Of a stretch of DNA of 64,000 nucleotides, positions 41,395 to 50,154 are shown in pieces. This stretch comes from an uncultured Chitinophagaceae bacterium (GTDB lineage: Bacteria > Bacteroidota > Bacteroidia > Chitinophagales > Chitinophagaceae): positions 310,001-374,000 of the forward strand of contig CALGAP010000008.1 in assembly GCA_937958995.1 (NCBI GenBank). The letters run 5' to 3'. Both the position numbers and the translations under genes were made by a program. The notes below the pieces were generated by a model. The model was not told where the DNA came from, made no database searches, and saw nothing but the letters and a program-made list of their open reading frames with translations. How positions within the stretch are numbered: position 1 is the first letter of the stretch; each line of letters begins with the position of its first letter.

Positions 41395-42234
41395 TTATCC
41401 TAAAGCTACGCGCTTGAAGTCGGTAACTTTCAGTTCGGCGTCAACCGATTTCAGGTAGTCGCCAACGCTTTTTGAGTTGTCTTTTACGAAGGCCTGGTTG
41501 ATCAGGGTGCTTTCTTTGAAGAAAGCTTTCAGTTTGCCTTCGGCAATTTTAGCGATCATGTCTTCAGGCTTGCCGGCCATTTTGGGATCGTTCTTGATCT
41601 GCTCGGTAACGATAGCTCTTTCGCGCTCGAGGGTTGCTGCGGGCACTGAGGCTTCGTCGATGGCAACGGGGTTCATGGCAGCGATCTGCATGGCCACGTC
41701 TTTTCCGGCTTCGGGAGCGGGTTTGGTAAGACCCACCAGCACACCGATGCGGTTAGCGCCGTGGATGTAAGATGCTACATAAGGAGCGTCAACACGTTCA
41801 AACTTGGTGATGCCGATCTTTTCGCCGATGCTGGCCAGTTTATCATTTACCAGGTCAGATACTTTTGATCCGTTGATGGTAACGTTGTTCAGTTCTTCGA
41901 TGCTTTTTACATTATTGGCCACTGCAGCTTCGGCAATGCTGGTAGCGAAGGCTACGAAGTCGGCATTCTTGCTCACGAAGTCAGTTTCGCAGCTAACGCA
42001 AACGGTAATACCGGTCTTGTTATCGGCGGTAGTCTTTGCGATCACCACGCCTTCTTTTGCTTCTCGGTCGCCGCGGAGCGCTGCTACTTTTGCGCCTTTC
42101 TTACGAAGCCAGTCGATGGCAGCTTCAAAGTCACCATTGGTTTCTGTCAAAGCTTTACGACAGTCCATCATTCCGGCGCCGGTCATCTGGCGCAGTTTAT
42201 TTATCTCAGCGGCTGTAATAGCAACAGTTGACAT
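41395..42234 (-). CDS. tsf: Translation elongation factor Ts
   Basis: 279-aa guanine-nucleotide exchange factor for EF-Tu. The N-terminal UBA-like domain ITAAEINKLRQMTGAGMMDC is followed by KALTETNGDFEAAIDWLRKKG, and the core motif is CETDFVSKN. The length is typical. It lies 69 bases after rpsB in the usual rpsB-tsf order and ends at a strong terminator. Confidence 0.97.
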   Translation of the reverse strand: MSTVAITAAEINKLRQMTGAGMMDCRKALTETNGDFEAAIDWLRKKGAKVAALRGDREAKEGVVIAKTTADNKTGITVCVSCETDFVSKNADFVAFATSIAEAAVANNVKSIEELNNVTINGSKVSDLVNDKLASIGEKIGITKFERVDAPYVASYIHGANRIGVLVGLTKPAPEAGKDVAMQIAAMNPVAIDEASVPAATLERERAIVTEQIKNDPKMAGKPEDMIAKIAEGKLKAFFKESTLINQAFVKDNSKSVGDYLKSVDAELKVTDFKRVALG

Positions 42235-42303
42235 AATAATATTTTGAAGTTTAATTTAAAATCTGGTTTACCAAACGCTACACCCTACGCGCTGCACACG
42301 TAA

Positions 42304-43176
42304 CTACCTACCTCCCGGTCTGCGGCCACCACTCGGTGTTCTCCTTCTCTGGCCGCCAGCCGGTGCACGACGTCCACCTGCACCACGACCGCTTTCAGCT
42401 TCCGCTTCGGCCAGCAGGCGTTGTGCTCTTTTTTCTTTTTCGTCGTCGCTCACTTCAGTTTCTGCCTCTTCATCTTTTGCAGCTTGTCTTTCAGCCAGAC
42501 CTTCTGCAATAGCGGCGGTGATGTATTGAGTGATGATGGCGATCGACTTGGTAGCGTCGTCGTTGGAAGGAATAGCGAAGTCCACTTTGTTGGGATCGCA
42601 GTTGGTATCTACCATGCCGAAGGTGGTAATACCCAGGCGTTTTGCTTCGGCCAGGGCGATATGTTCATGACCGATGTCCACGATGAAAAGAGCAGCGGGT
42701 ACACGTCCCAGCTGGGCGATACCACCGAGTACCTTCTCCATTTTATCGCGGTCGCGGCCCAGTGTGAGGCGCTCTTTTTTCGTGAGACTTTCTGCCAGGC
42801 CATCGCTCAGCATCTTGTCGATGCTCTGCATCTTCTTTACGCTCTTGCGAACGGTGTTGAAGTTGGTGAGCATACCTCCCAGCCAGCGCTCGGTAACATA
42901 AGGCATGTTTACCTTCTTGGCGCATTCGGTAACGATTTCTTTCGCCTGCTTTTTTGTGCCGACGAACATGATCTTTTTACCGCTGCGGGCGATTGACTTA
43001 AGGGCAGCTGCTGCTTCCTGCAGGGCCTCGGTAGTCTTGTTGAGATCTATGATATGAATGCCTTTCTTCTCGGCAAAGATGTAAGGCAACATTTTAGGAT
43101 TCCACTTCTTACGCAGGTGGCCAAAGTGAACACCGGCTTCGAGTAACTGCTGTTGCAATGAAGTGTTTGCTTCCAT
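42304..43176 (-). CDS. rpsB: 30S ribosomal protein S2 with Arg/Gly-rich C-terminal tail
   Basis: 290-aa S2. The conserved part has LLEAGVHFGHLRKKWNPKM, GIHIIDLNKT, TERWLGGMLTNFNTV and the C-terminal DDATKSIAIITQYI. Beyond about residue 225 it carries an acidic linker (EEAETEVSDDEKEKR) and then a tail rich in Arg, Gly and Pro (GRGAGGRRAPAGGQRRRTPS). E. coli S2 has about 240 residues, so the tail adds about 50. It is third in the rplM-rpsI-rpsB-tsf run. Confidence 0.97.
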   Translation of the reverse strand: MEANTSLQQQLLEAGVHFGHLRKKWNPKMLPYIFAEKKGIHIIDLNKTTEALQEAAAALKSIARSGKKIMFVGTKKQAKEIVTECAKKVNMPYVTERWLGGMLTNFNTVRKSVKKMQSIDKMLSDGLAESLTKKERLTLGRDRDKMEKVLGGIAQLGRVPAALFIVDIGHEHIALAEAKRLGITTFGMVDTNCDPNKVDFAIPSNDDATKSIAIITQYITAAIAEGLAERQAAKDEEAETEVSDDEKEKRAQRLLAEAEAESGRGAGGRRAPAGGQRRRTPSGGRRPGGR

Positions 43177-43242
43177 TTTATTGTTATTACTGATATTATA
43201 ATGTTTGGCCGGCCGTAGCCAGGAGCTGCGGCAGACTGAGAA

Positions 43243-43632
43243 TTAACGTTTTGAGAACTGGTAGCTGCGACGAGCCTTTTTGTGACCGAACTTCTTACGT
43301 TCAACAGAACGCGGGTCGCGCTGCAGGCAACCGGCTGCTTTGAGGGCAGGACGGAATTCTGCGCTCATTTCCAGCAGTGCGCGGGCGATGCCCAGTTTGG
43401 CAGCTTCTGCCTGGCCTTTCAGACCACCGCCGTCAGCGTTGATCTTCACGTCATATTTATCCAGCGATTGTACTGCTTTTAAGGGCTGTTCTACCTGGTT
43501 TTGCAGGTACACCAGCGGAAAATATTCTTTGTAGTCGCGGTCATTCACAGTGATCTTACCAGAACCCTTTGTCAGGAAAACCCTGGTAACAGCTTCTTTA
43601 CGACGGCCTACTGCATTTTTTTGCTTTTCCAT
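43243..43632 (-). CDS. rpsI: 30S ribosomal protein S9
   Basis: 129-aa S9 with the standard N-terminal NAVGRRKEAVTRVFL, the GGGLKGQAEAAKLGIARAL core and the conserved C-terminal KKARRSYQFSKR that reaches the P-site tRNA. It follows rplM by 19 bases; the L13-S9 pair is universal in bacteria. The gap of 66 bases to rpsB shows no terminator. Confidence 0.98.
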   Translation of the reverse strand: MEKQKNAVGRRKEAVTRVFLTKGSGKITVNDRDYKEYFPLVYLQNQVEQPLKAVQSLDKYDVKINADGGGLKGQAEAAKLGIARALLEMSAEFRPALKAAGCLQRDPRSVERKKFGHKKARRSYQFSKR

Positions 43633-43651
43633 TTATACAGTGTTACTGATT

Positions 43652-44095
43652 TTAAAATTTAAGTTCTTTAGGTTGTTGTGCGGCATGCTCATGCTTGTCG
43701 CCGGCATACACAAACAACTTTTTAAACATTTTGCGACCGAGGCGGTTCTTAGGCAGCATGCCTTTCACCGCGCGCTCAACGATCTGTTCGGGGCGGCGCC
43801 TGAGCAGGTCTTTCGCAATCTCGATTCTTTGGCCGCCGGGATATCCGGAGAAGTTCTGATATTCTTTTTCTTCCAGTTTGTTGCCGGTAAACTTTACTTT
43901 ATCGGCATTGATTACGATCACGTAATCTCCGCAGTCAACATGTGGCGTATAATAGGGCTTGTTCTTACCACGAAGAACTGCGGCTATTTTACTACACATG
44001 CGTCCAACGGTTTGATTGGTACCGTCCACAACGTACCAGTTACGCTGCACGGTAGCCGCATTGGCATGTTTTGTTGTGAAATGAAGTTTGCTCAT
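43652..44095 (-). CDS. rplM: 50S ribosomal protein L13
   Basis: 147-aa L13. Hallmarks are NWYVVDGTNQTVGRMCSKIA, LRGKNKPYYTPHVDCGDYV, and VERAVKGMLPKNRLGR near the C-terminus. It is first gene of the ribosomal operon on the minus strand, with a consensus promoter 59 bases upstream. Confidence 0.98.
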   Translation of the reverse strand: MSKLHFTTKHANAATVQRNWYVVDGTNQTVGRMCSKIAAVLRGKNKPYYTPHVDCGDYVIVINADKVKFTGNKLEEKEYQNFSGYPGGQRIEIAKDLLRRRPEQIVERAVKGMLPKNRLGRKMFKKLFVYAGDKHEHAAQQPKELKF

Positions 44096-44153
44096 TTTGA
44101 TCTGTTTGTTTGTTTACTCACCGCCATCCCGGTGAAAAAAAAGAAATGGGTCG

Positions 44154-44186
44154 CAAAGGTAGGCTTTTTGGAAGCGTGTTTCCAAA
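44154..44186 (-). promoter_or_regulatory. Promoter of the rplM operon
   Basis: On the minus strand TTTG (44183-44186), a 21-base spacer and TACCTTTG (44154-44161, exact TAnnTTTG). About 58 bases separate it from the rplM start. The neighbouring 44240-44350 region holds a CCCGAAAC module (inverted, 44276-44283) and a G-rich run, with no gene. Confidence 0.72.
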
Positions 44187-44371
44187 GATTTACAAAGGTA
44201 TTTTTTACCAGGGATTTGTAATGGGTTGATTTTCAATAAAAATTTTGACGGAATTTTTTAGAGGTGCGGCAGTGGGTTTCGGGTTCCGGGGTCGGGGCTT
44301 GGGGGGGTCGGGAGTTGAGAGTAGGTGGTGTGAAACGGACCTTTGGCGTGGCGGGTTGGTAGATACTTTCT

Positions 44372-44379
44372 TACCTTTG
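44372..44379 (+). promoter_or_regulatory. -7 box for the 2OG-Fe(II) oxygenase gene
   Basis: TACCTTTG matches TAnnTTTG exactly, 27 bases before the ATG at 44407. It supports that ATG over the upstream in-frame start at 44245. Confidence 0.6.
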
Positions 44380-44406
44380 GCCCCTCAACAGGAAAAATCT
44401 CCAACC

Positions 44407-45201
44407 ATGGAATTCATCAACACACCATATCGCGACCTGATGGCGGTAGCTAAACAATACAAGCAGACTTATATCACCAATCCGCCCTTCCCTAACATTG
44501 CTTTCGAGAGTTTTTTTAACCCGGAAATGCTCGAAGAAGTGCTGGCCGAATTTCCCGACCTGAGCAAAGGCCCGGGACGGAAAATGGATAACCAGGGACA
44601 GGTAAAACTGGCAACCAAGGGCACCGAGCGCTTTGGTCCGGCGACTATGCGGTTTGTGAATTACCTGAACAGCGAGGAGTTTATCAACTTCCTGCAGGAA
44701 TTGACCAGCATCGAGGAAAAACTGATTCCCGACCCCGAATTCCTGGGCGGAGGTCTGCACGAAATAAAAAGAGGCGGCTACCTGAAACTGCACGCCGATT
44801 TCAATAAGAATTCGAAGAACCAGGACAGGCGACTGAACATTCTGATCTATCTCAATAAAGATTGGAAAGATGAATATGGCGGACATTTTGAATTGTGGAA
44901 CCGCGATCTCACCGAGTGCGTGAAGAAAATTCGTCCCGATTTTAATACGCTGGCCATGTTCAGCACCACCGACTTCTCTTATCATGGCCACCCCGACCCG
45001 CTTAATTGCCCCGAGCATATGAGCCGCAAATCGCTGGCGCTGTATTATTATTCCAACGGGCGCCCCGATGTGGATATTGACCATAGCCTGGGTAAGCACT
45101 CTACCTTGTGGGTGGGTCGCAAAGGACGTCCCGACGAACAGAATATTACTGAAAAGAAACAAACAGCCATTGGGAAGTTTTTCAAAAAACTGTTCTCATA
45201 A
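44407..45201 (+). CDS. 2-oxoglutarate/Fe(II)-dependent oxygenase
   Basis: 264-aa prolyl-hydroxylase-like oxygenase. The iron triad is H129 and D131 in LKLHADFN and His 193 in SYHGHPDP; the 2-oxoglutarate anchor is probably the Arg in MSRKSLALYYYSN. The length and double-stranded beta-helix order fit the P4Hc (2OG-FeII_Oxy_3) group, whose members hydroxylate proteins or small molecules. The substrate is unknown. Upstream in-frame sequence from 44245 contains the promoter and repeat and is not coding. The HD-domain gene follows closely. Confidence 0.85.
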   Translation: MEFINTPYRDLMAVAKQYKQTYITNPPFPNIAFESFFNPEMLEEVLAEFPDLSKGPGRKMDNQGQVKLATKGTERFGPATMRFVNYLNSEEFINFLQELTSIEEKLIPDPEFLGGGLHEIKRGGYLKLHADFNKNSKNQDRRLNILIYLNKDWKDEYGGHFELWNRDLTECVKKIRPDFNTLAMFSTTDFSYHGHPDPLNCPEHMSRKSLALYYYSNGRPDVDIDHSLGKHSTLWVGRKGRPDEQNITEKKQTAIGKFFKKLFS

Positions 45202-45264
45202 GCAAACATGGCGCATCAACTCAACCGAAGCACATTCGGCGACCCGAAAAATGCAGGCAACCTA

Positions 45265-45807
45265 ATGTCTATTGAAGAGGCACACCAGTTACTCAACGAA
45301 TGGGTGCCCAACGAACGGCTGCGCCTGCACATGAAGCAAGTGGCCGCCGTCATGAAAGCCTGGGCGCTTCAACGTGAAGGCGCCGACGAACTCACCGCCC
45401 GCAAATGGGAACTGGCCGGACTGCTGCACGATGCCGACTGGGAAAAATATCCCGACGATCATTGCCGCATCATTATTGAGGAACTGGAGCGGCGCAATAT
45501 AGATCCCGAAGTCATCCACTGCATCGCCTCGCACGGACCCCGCTATTTTGGTGTGGAGCCGCAAAACAAAATGGATAAGATGATCTATGCCTTCGACGAA
45601 CTCTCGGGCTTTGTACACGCTTCGGCGCTCATTCGCCCCACCCGCTATGAAGGTATGGACGTAAAAAGCGTTTTGAAAAAATTAAAAACACCATCATTTG
45701 CCGCGCAGGTTAGCCGCGATGATATCAGCGATGCCATCGCACGCATCGACCATTCCCTGGAAGAGATCATTCAATTTGTGATAGATAACCAGAAAGATGT
45801 TCAGTAG
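45265..45807 (+). CDS. HD-domain phosphohydrolase
   Basis: About 180-aa predicted metal-dependent hydrolase. HD motif: LLHDADWEKYPDDH, with preceding His in RLHMKQVAAVMKAWA and a later HCIASHG. The start at 45265 (MSIEEAHQLLNEWVPN) begins the conserved part; an in-frame ATG at 45208, seven bases after the oxygenase stop, would add 19 residues. The product is a cytoplasmic protein, possibly acting on nucleotides; the substrate cannot be told. Confidence 0.78.
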   Translation: MSIEEAHQLLNEWVPNERLRLHMKQVAAVMKAWALQREGADELTARKWELAGLLHDADWEKYPDDHCRIIIEELERRNIDPEVIHCIASHGPRYFGVEPQNKMDKMIYAFDELSGFVHASALIRPTRYEGMDVKSVLKKLKTPSFAAQVSRDDISDAIARIDHSLEEIIQFVIDNQKDVQ

Positions 45808-45812
45808 AAAGT

Positions 45813-46748
45813 ATGAAAAAATTACTACTTGCCATTCTTTTCATCGCTTTACTTTTCTTTGCTGGCGTCTATATCTTCATTCCTTCCAAAAAAGCGGTGG
45901 CAGCAACGTTGCGTTTCGCCTGCACCATCAACGGTAGCAACCGGGTAATTACCGACAGTGCCGCCTGGAAAGCGTGGCTGTTGCAAGCGGCATCAAACAA
46001 CAACGATGGCTCTTATATAATAAATGACTTCTCCTTCACCCCACGTAAAAAAGGCTTTAATAGCATACAGGTGGAAATCAGTGGAGAAGACCTTTCTATC
46101 GATAGCCGCATCACACTATTACCCATCAAAAAAGACTCGGTCTTTCTGGAGTGGCGCGGCATTCACCAGGCAGGCGACGGACCCTTTGCCCGCATCAAAG
46201 CTTACAACCAGCGCGGAGATATCGAGAAGAGTATGAAAATGGTGCTGGAACAGATGCGCAGTTTCGCTGAACAGAACAAAAACATTTACGGAAGCGAAAT
46301 TCAACGCACCAAAGTGAAAGACACTATTCTGATAGCAACGCGGGTTCTTACTCCTGATACACCTTCTACCAAAGAAATTTACGAAATGATCCAACTGCTG
46401 AAGGATTATGCCAGGAAAGAAGGCGCGCAGGAAGTTTCATACCCCATGTTGCACACCCGCCCCGAAGGCAAATTGCTGGAAACAATGGTGGCGCTGCCTA
46501 TCGACAAAGTATTGAAGGAAACGGGAAAAATTTTCCAGAGAAGATTGATAGACGGGGGCAACCTGCTGGTGACCGAAGTAACCGGCGGACCGCAGACAAT
46601 CCGCAGAGCTTACCGCGAGCTGGAAAACTACATATTGGACTACCGTATGGAAACGCCGGCAAAACCATTTCAATCCCTCATCACTGACCGCCTGGTGGAG
46701 CCTGATACGGCAAAATGGGTCACTAAAATTTATCACCCGGTATTTTAA
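45813..46748 (+). CDS. Membrane-anchored protein with GyrI-like effector-binding domain
   Basis: 311-aa protein with an N-terminal membrane segment or uncleaved signal (LLLAILFIALLFFAGVYIFI). Residues about 35-150 resemble an SRPBCC-type lipid-binding fold, and residues about 165-300 look like a GyrI/AraC effector-binding domain (TKEIYEMIQLLKDYARKEG, then AYRELENYILDYRME). This SRPBCC-GyrI layout is known from Bacteroidota proteins without DNA-binding parts. Ligand is unknown. It begins six bases after the HD gene, so the oxygenase, HD and this gene may be one operon. The 3' end overlaps the convergent VCBS gene by four bases. Confidence 0.6.
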   Translation: MKKLLLAILFIALLFFAGVYIFIPSKKAVAATLRFACTINGSNRVITDSAAWKAWLLQAASNNNDGSYIINDFSFTPRKKGFNSIQVEISGEDLSIDSRITLLPIKKDSVFLEWRGIHQAGDGPFARIKAYNQRGDIEKSMKMVLEQMRSFAEQNKNIYGSEIQRTKVKDTILIATRVLTPDTPSTKEIYEMIQLLKDYARKEGAQEVSYPMLHTRPEGKLLETMVALPIDKVLKETGKIFQRRLIDGGNLLVTEVTGGPQTIRRAYRELENYILDYRMETPAKPFQSLITDRLVEPDTAKWVTKIYHPVF

Positions 46749-49700
46749 GGCTTCGCGTGGTTAAAGCGCATCACGATGGTGCTGTCATTGTTGCGCGCCA
46801 ATATACAGGCTTTCGTCTTGCCGATGGTGATCTCGCGAATATGACGCACCTGGCCCTTCACCTGCAAACCATTGAAAGGCGACACTTCAAAATTTCCGTT
46901 GCCCTTATTGATCAATATGCTGCCATATTCCTGGTCATTGCGGCCCATTTCAATATGATTGCTGTAAAAATTACCGGCGAGCATTATATCGGGTAAGTCA
47001 TCGTTGTTGGCATCCACAATTAATGCGTCGCGGTAGGGCGTCAGTTGCGCCTGCCAGGGCAGAGCATGCAGGGTAAAATTTCCCTTACCATCATTAATGA
47101 GTATAGAGTTGGCGAAATAGTCCGCCGTCAGTTTTTCGGCTTCGCGAAGCTTTTGCTGGGTAAACAGATCAGAAAGCTGCGCTTTTGCAAAATTCTCAGC
47201 ATATTGATAACGCTTGCGCAAAACGGGCATCTGTTTTTCCAAATCCATCTTAGCGGAAAATGGTATCTCTTTGTTTTGAAGGAAATAAGTAACTATCTGG
47301 TCGCGCTTGCCGTTATCGTCAAAGTCGTTGTAATACATTCTTACCGGTTGCTCTTCGGAAGCTTTCAGGCGACTGTTCAAGCCAAGATTTCCCGCTACTA
47401 AGTCTATATCGCCATCGTTATCGAGATCAACGGGTAGCAGGAAATTCCACCAGCCTTTTTTCTCAGTCACCATTTTCTTAATAAAAGTTCCCTGGTTGTT
47501 GATGAAAGCGGCAATGCCATTCCATTGCAGCGAGAGCACCAGGTCTTTATCGCCATCACCATCTATATCAAACCATTCCGCATCGGTCACAAAACCTGCC
47601 AGCGAAAGTTCGGGCGCAATTTGCTGGGTCACATCCTTGAAACGTCCGGTGCCATCATTTTGCAGCAGGTAGCTATGCGGCGTCTGTCCATAAGCCCAGG
47701 GTACTGCCCTTCCGCCAATAAATAAATCCATAAAGCCATCGCCATTAAAGTCGTGAGCCTGCACACAAGAGGCCGTCATGTATATATCCTGGAAAGCATC
47801 GGCCAGGCGGGACAGTTTGCCGGTACCATCATTCAGGTACACACGCGGGTGCAGGTGAATGTCTTTGCCGTAATATTCATTACCTCCGCTGGCCACCACC
47901 AGGTCGGGATGCTTGTCGTTGTTAACATCCACCCAAATGGCATCCACGTCTTCATAAGTACTATCCAACTGCAGGGCGGGCTGGGACAATTTTTCAAACC
48001 TGCCATTGCGCTGCTGAACAAACACCGCACCTACCGCGCGCTTGCTGGAGCCGATAAAGATATCATCCAGCCCATCACCATTGATATCGGCTATGGCCAG
48101 CGCAGGACCTTCTGTTGAAATCATCTGCGGCATCAACGGCTCGCGGTCAAATTCAACAAAATTGTTCTCTACATGGCGGTGGGCAATGCCCACTTCACTG
48201 GTAATATCTTTTAACGGTGTAGTGCTATTGGTATACCGGGTTGTGATTAAGTCGTAGTTGAATACCGGCAATCCGCTGGAGTAAGTCAATGCAGTTTGCT
48301 TACCAATAGCAGCATTCACATCCAGCATAGTGTAAGTATTATCGGGCCATACCAAAAATGCCGAATCAATACTGGCGTCTTTTATGCCCACATGCAGCGG
48401 CACTTCCATGCTCGACAAGAAGCCATGCACCGCAGTTTTTTCATAAAGCCTTGTACCGTCTTTGGTAAATAACACGAGCTTGGAGCCAGCAGCATTTACA
48501 TTGTTTGCGGGTCCTTTAAGTTTTACCTCGATAAAAGAACTGTCTTTCTGCTTTGTAGTCTCGTTTCTGTACAGGATGGCCGGTTCATTGATATTGCTCA
48601 CTACCACATCCAGGTCGCCATCGCCATCGAAGTCCGCATATACCGATCCGTTGGAATACGTGGAGGGATTATTAGCTATCACCTGTCCCAGGTCGGAGAA
48701 ACTGAGGTTGCCGTTATTTTTAAAAAATTTATTCGGAATCTTAATCTGCGGGAATTTTTCAATCAGCGCCATATCGGTCTCATCCATTTTCTTATCGCGG
48801 ATCTTCAGTTGTATTTCGCTGCTCGATACATAGTTGATATAATCAATATCATTCATCCGCTTGGGAATACCGTTGCTCACAAAAAGATCTTTCAGGCCAT
48901 CATTATCAAAGTCGAACCACAAGGGGGCCCAGCTCCAGTCGGTGGCAAAAACGCCCGCATATAATCCCACTTCGCTAAACAATCCATTGCGGCGGTTCCA
49001 TTGCAGGTTGTTGCGCGCATACTGGTAATTGTAGCCATTGCGAAGTTTTTCATGAAAAATATCATAAGCATCTTCACCAAGCGAACGTTTCAGAATATAT
49101 GGGTCTTCAGGAAGCATATCTGCCGAAAAAATTTCAGGGAAGCCGTCATTATCCGCATCGGCAATATCAACACCCATCGAAAACTGGCTGGTATGCATCA
49201 GGCGCGTAGTGGTTTCGTCTGCAAAAGTGCCGTTGCGCTGGTTGATGTAGAGGTAATCATTCTCATGAAAATCGTTGCCGATGTAAATGTCAGGATAGCC
49301 ATCGAGGTTGATATCGGCCACACAAATTCCTAAACCATAACCAATGGCGCTGCTGTGAATACCGCTCTCGCGGGTAACGTCGGTGAAACGGCGCTCTGAT
49401 TGCTGGCTGCCCGCCTGGATCATTTCATTACGGTAAAGGCGGTCGCCCGATAATTCGTGATAGGTGCCCAAAAATTCCTTGCGTGGGCGGAAGGTACCGT
49501 TCTGGTGCACAGCATGATTCAGGAGAAACATGTCGAGGTCACCGTCGAGATCATAGTCCAGGAAAGCGGCTTGTGTGCTAAGCCCGGAAAAATCCAGTCC
49601 ATAAGCCTCCGCGCTGTCTACATAAGTGGGAATACCGTTTTCATCAATGCCGGTGCAGATCAGCAATTGATTGCGACCTTTCAATACTTCATACTGCGCC

Positions 49701-50134
49701 ACGCGGCAGACATATATATCCAGCAATCCGTCGTTGTTTATATCTACTACTGACACACCGGTTGACCAGCCGCCATCATCCGGAATTTTCGCCTTTTCAG
49801 TTACATCTTCAAAACGGCAATCGCCTTTGTTGATGTACAGGCGGTCCTGCGCCTGGTTGGCTGCAAAAAACAAGTCGATAAGGCCGTCATTATTGAAATC
49901 GCCCGCGCCTACACCCGCACCATTGTAGAAATACATGTAGCGAAACAGGTTGAAATCGCGGCTTGCTTGCAGGTTATTGGCAAATTGCAAACCAGTCTGG
50001 TCCGCAGTCAGCGCCGTAAATGCAGCAGGAGGAGTATTATTTTCCGATTTGCACGCGGCAAAAAACAAAGGCAGTGCCAGCATGCAATGAATGATACTGA
50101 GCTTTTTTCCGTATGGCTTTTTGCGGTTCAACAT
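46745..50134 (-). CDS. VCBS/FG-GAP repeat lipoprotein with ASPIC/UnbV domain (1)
   Basis: 1129-aa outer-surface lipoprotein. The leader ends LPLFFAAC. Two blocks of FG-GAP/VCBS repeats carry calcium-loop motifs such as DFNNDGLIDLFF, DINNDGLLDIYV, DYDLDGDLDMFLL and DINGDGLDDIF, which suggests a seven-bladed propeller in each half. Between them, about residues 510-580, is an ASPIC/UnbV-like domain (NNVNAAGSKLVLF and FLVWPDNTYTML). It is 20 bases downstream of a paralogue of nearly the same length. The pair lies downstream of SusC/SusD. Ligand binding at the cell surface is inferred. Confidence 0.85.
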   Translation of the reverse strand: MLNRKKPYGKKLSIIHCMLALPLFFAACKSENNTPPAAFTALTADQTGLQFANNLQASRDFNLFRYMYFYNGAGVGAGDFNNDGLIDLFFAANQAQDRLYINKGDCRFEDVTEKAKIPDDGGWSTGVSVVDINNDGLLDIYVCRVAQYEVLKGRNQLLICTGIDENGIPTYVDSAEAYGLDFSGLSTQAAFLDYDLDGDLDMFLLNHAVHQNGTFRPRKEFLGTYHELSGDRLYRNEMIQAGSQQSERRFTDVTRESGIHSSAIGYGLGICVADINLDGYPDIYIGNDFHENDYLYINQRNGTFADETTTRLMHTSQFSMGVDIADADNDGFPEIFSADMLPEDPYILKRSLGEDAYDIFHEKLRNGYNYQYARNNLQWNRRNGLFSEVGLYAGVFATDWSWAPLWFDFDNDGLKDLFVSNGIPKRMNDIDYINYVSSSEIQLKIRDKKMDETDMALIEKFPQIKIPNKFFKNNGNLSFSDLGQVIANNPSTYSNGSVYADFDGDGDLDVVVSNINEPAILYRNETTKQKDSSFIEVKLKGPANNVNAAGSKLVLFTKDGTRLYEKTAVHGFLSSMEVPLHVGIKDASIDSAFLVWPDNTYTMLDVNAAIGKQTALTYSSGLPVFNYDLITTRYTNSTTPLKDITSEVGIAHRHVENNFVEFDREPLMPQMISTEGPALAIADINGDGLDDIFIGSSKRAVGAVFVQQRNGRFEKLSQPALQLDSTYEDVDAIWVDVNNDKHPDLVVASGGNEYYGKDIHLHPRVYLNDGTGKLSRLADAFQDIYMTASCVQAHDFNGDGFMDLFIGGRAVPWAYGQTPHSYLLQNDGTGRFKDVTQQIAPELSLAGFVTDAEWFDIDGDGDKDLVLSLQWNGIAAFINNQGTFIKKMVTEKKGWWNFLLPVDLDNDGDIDLVAGNLGLNSRLKASEEQPVRMYYNDFDDNGKRDQIVTYFLQNKEIPFSAKMDLEKQMPVLRKRYQYAENFAKAQLSDLFTQQKLREAEKLTADYFANSILINDGKGNFTLHALPWQAQLTPYRDALIVDANNDDLPDIMLAGNFYSNHIEMGRNDQEYGSILINKGNGNFEVSPFNGLQVKGQVRHIREITIGKTKACILARNNDSTIVMRFNHAKP

Positions 50135-50154
50135 TATTTCGTCTCCGGTAACTT

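Noticed and set aside
44245..44406. 54-residue N-terminal extension of the 2OG oxygenase
   Set aside because: The extension runs over a consensus -7 box and a repeat module and is glycine/arginine-rich junk; the ATG at 44407 is preferred.
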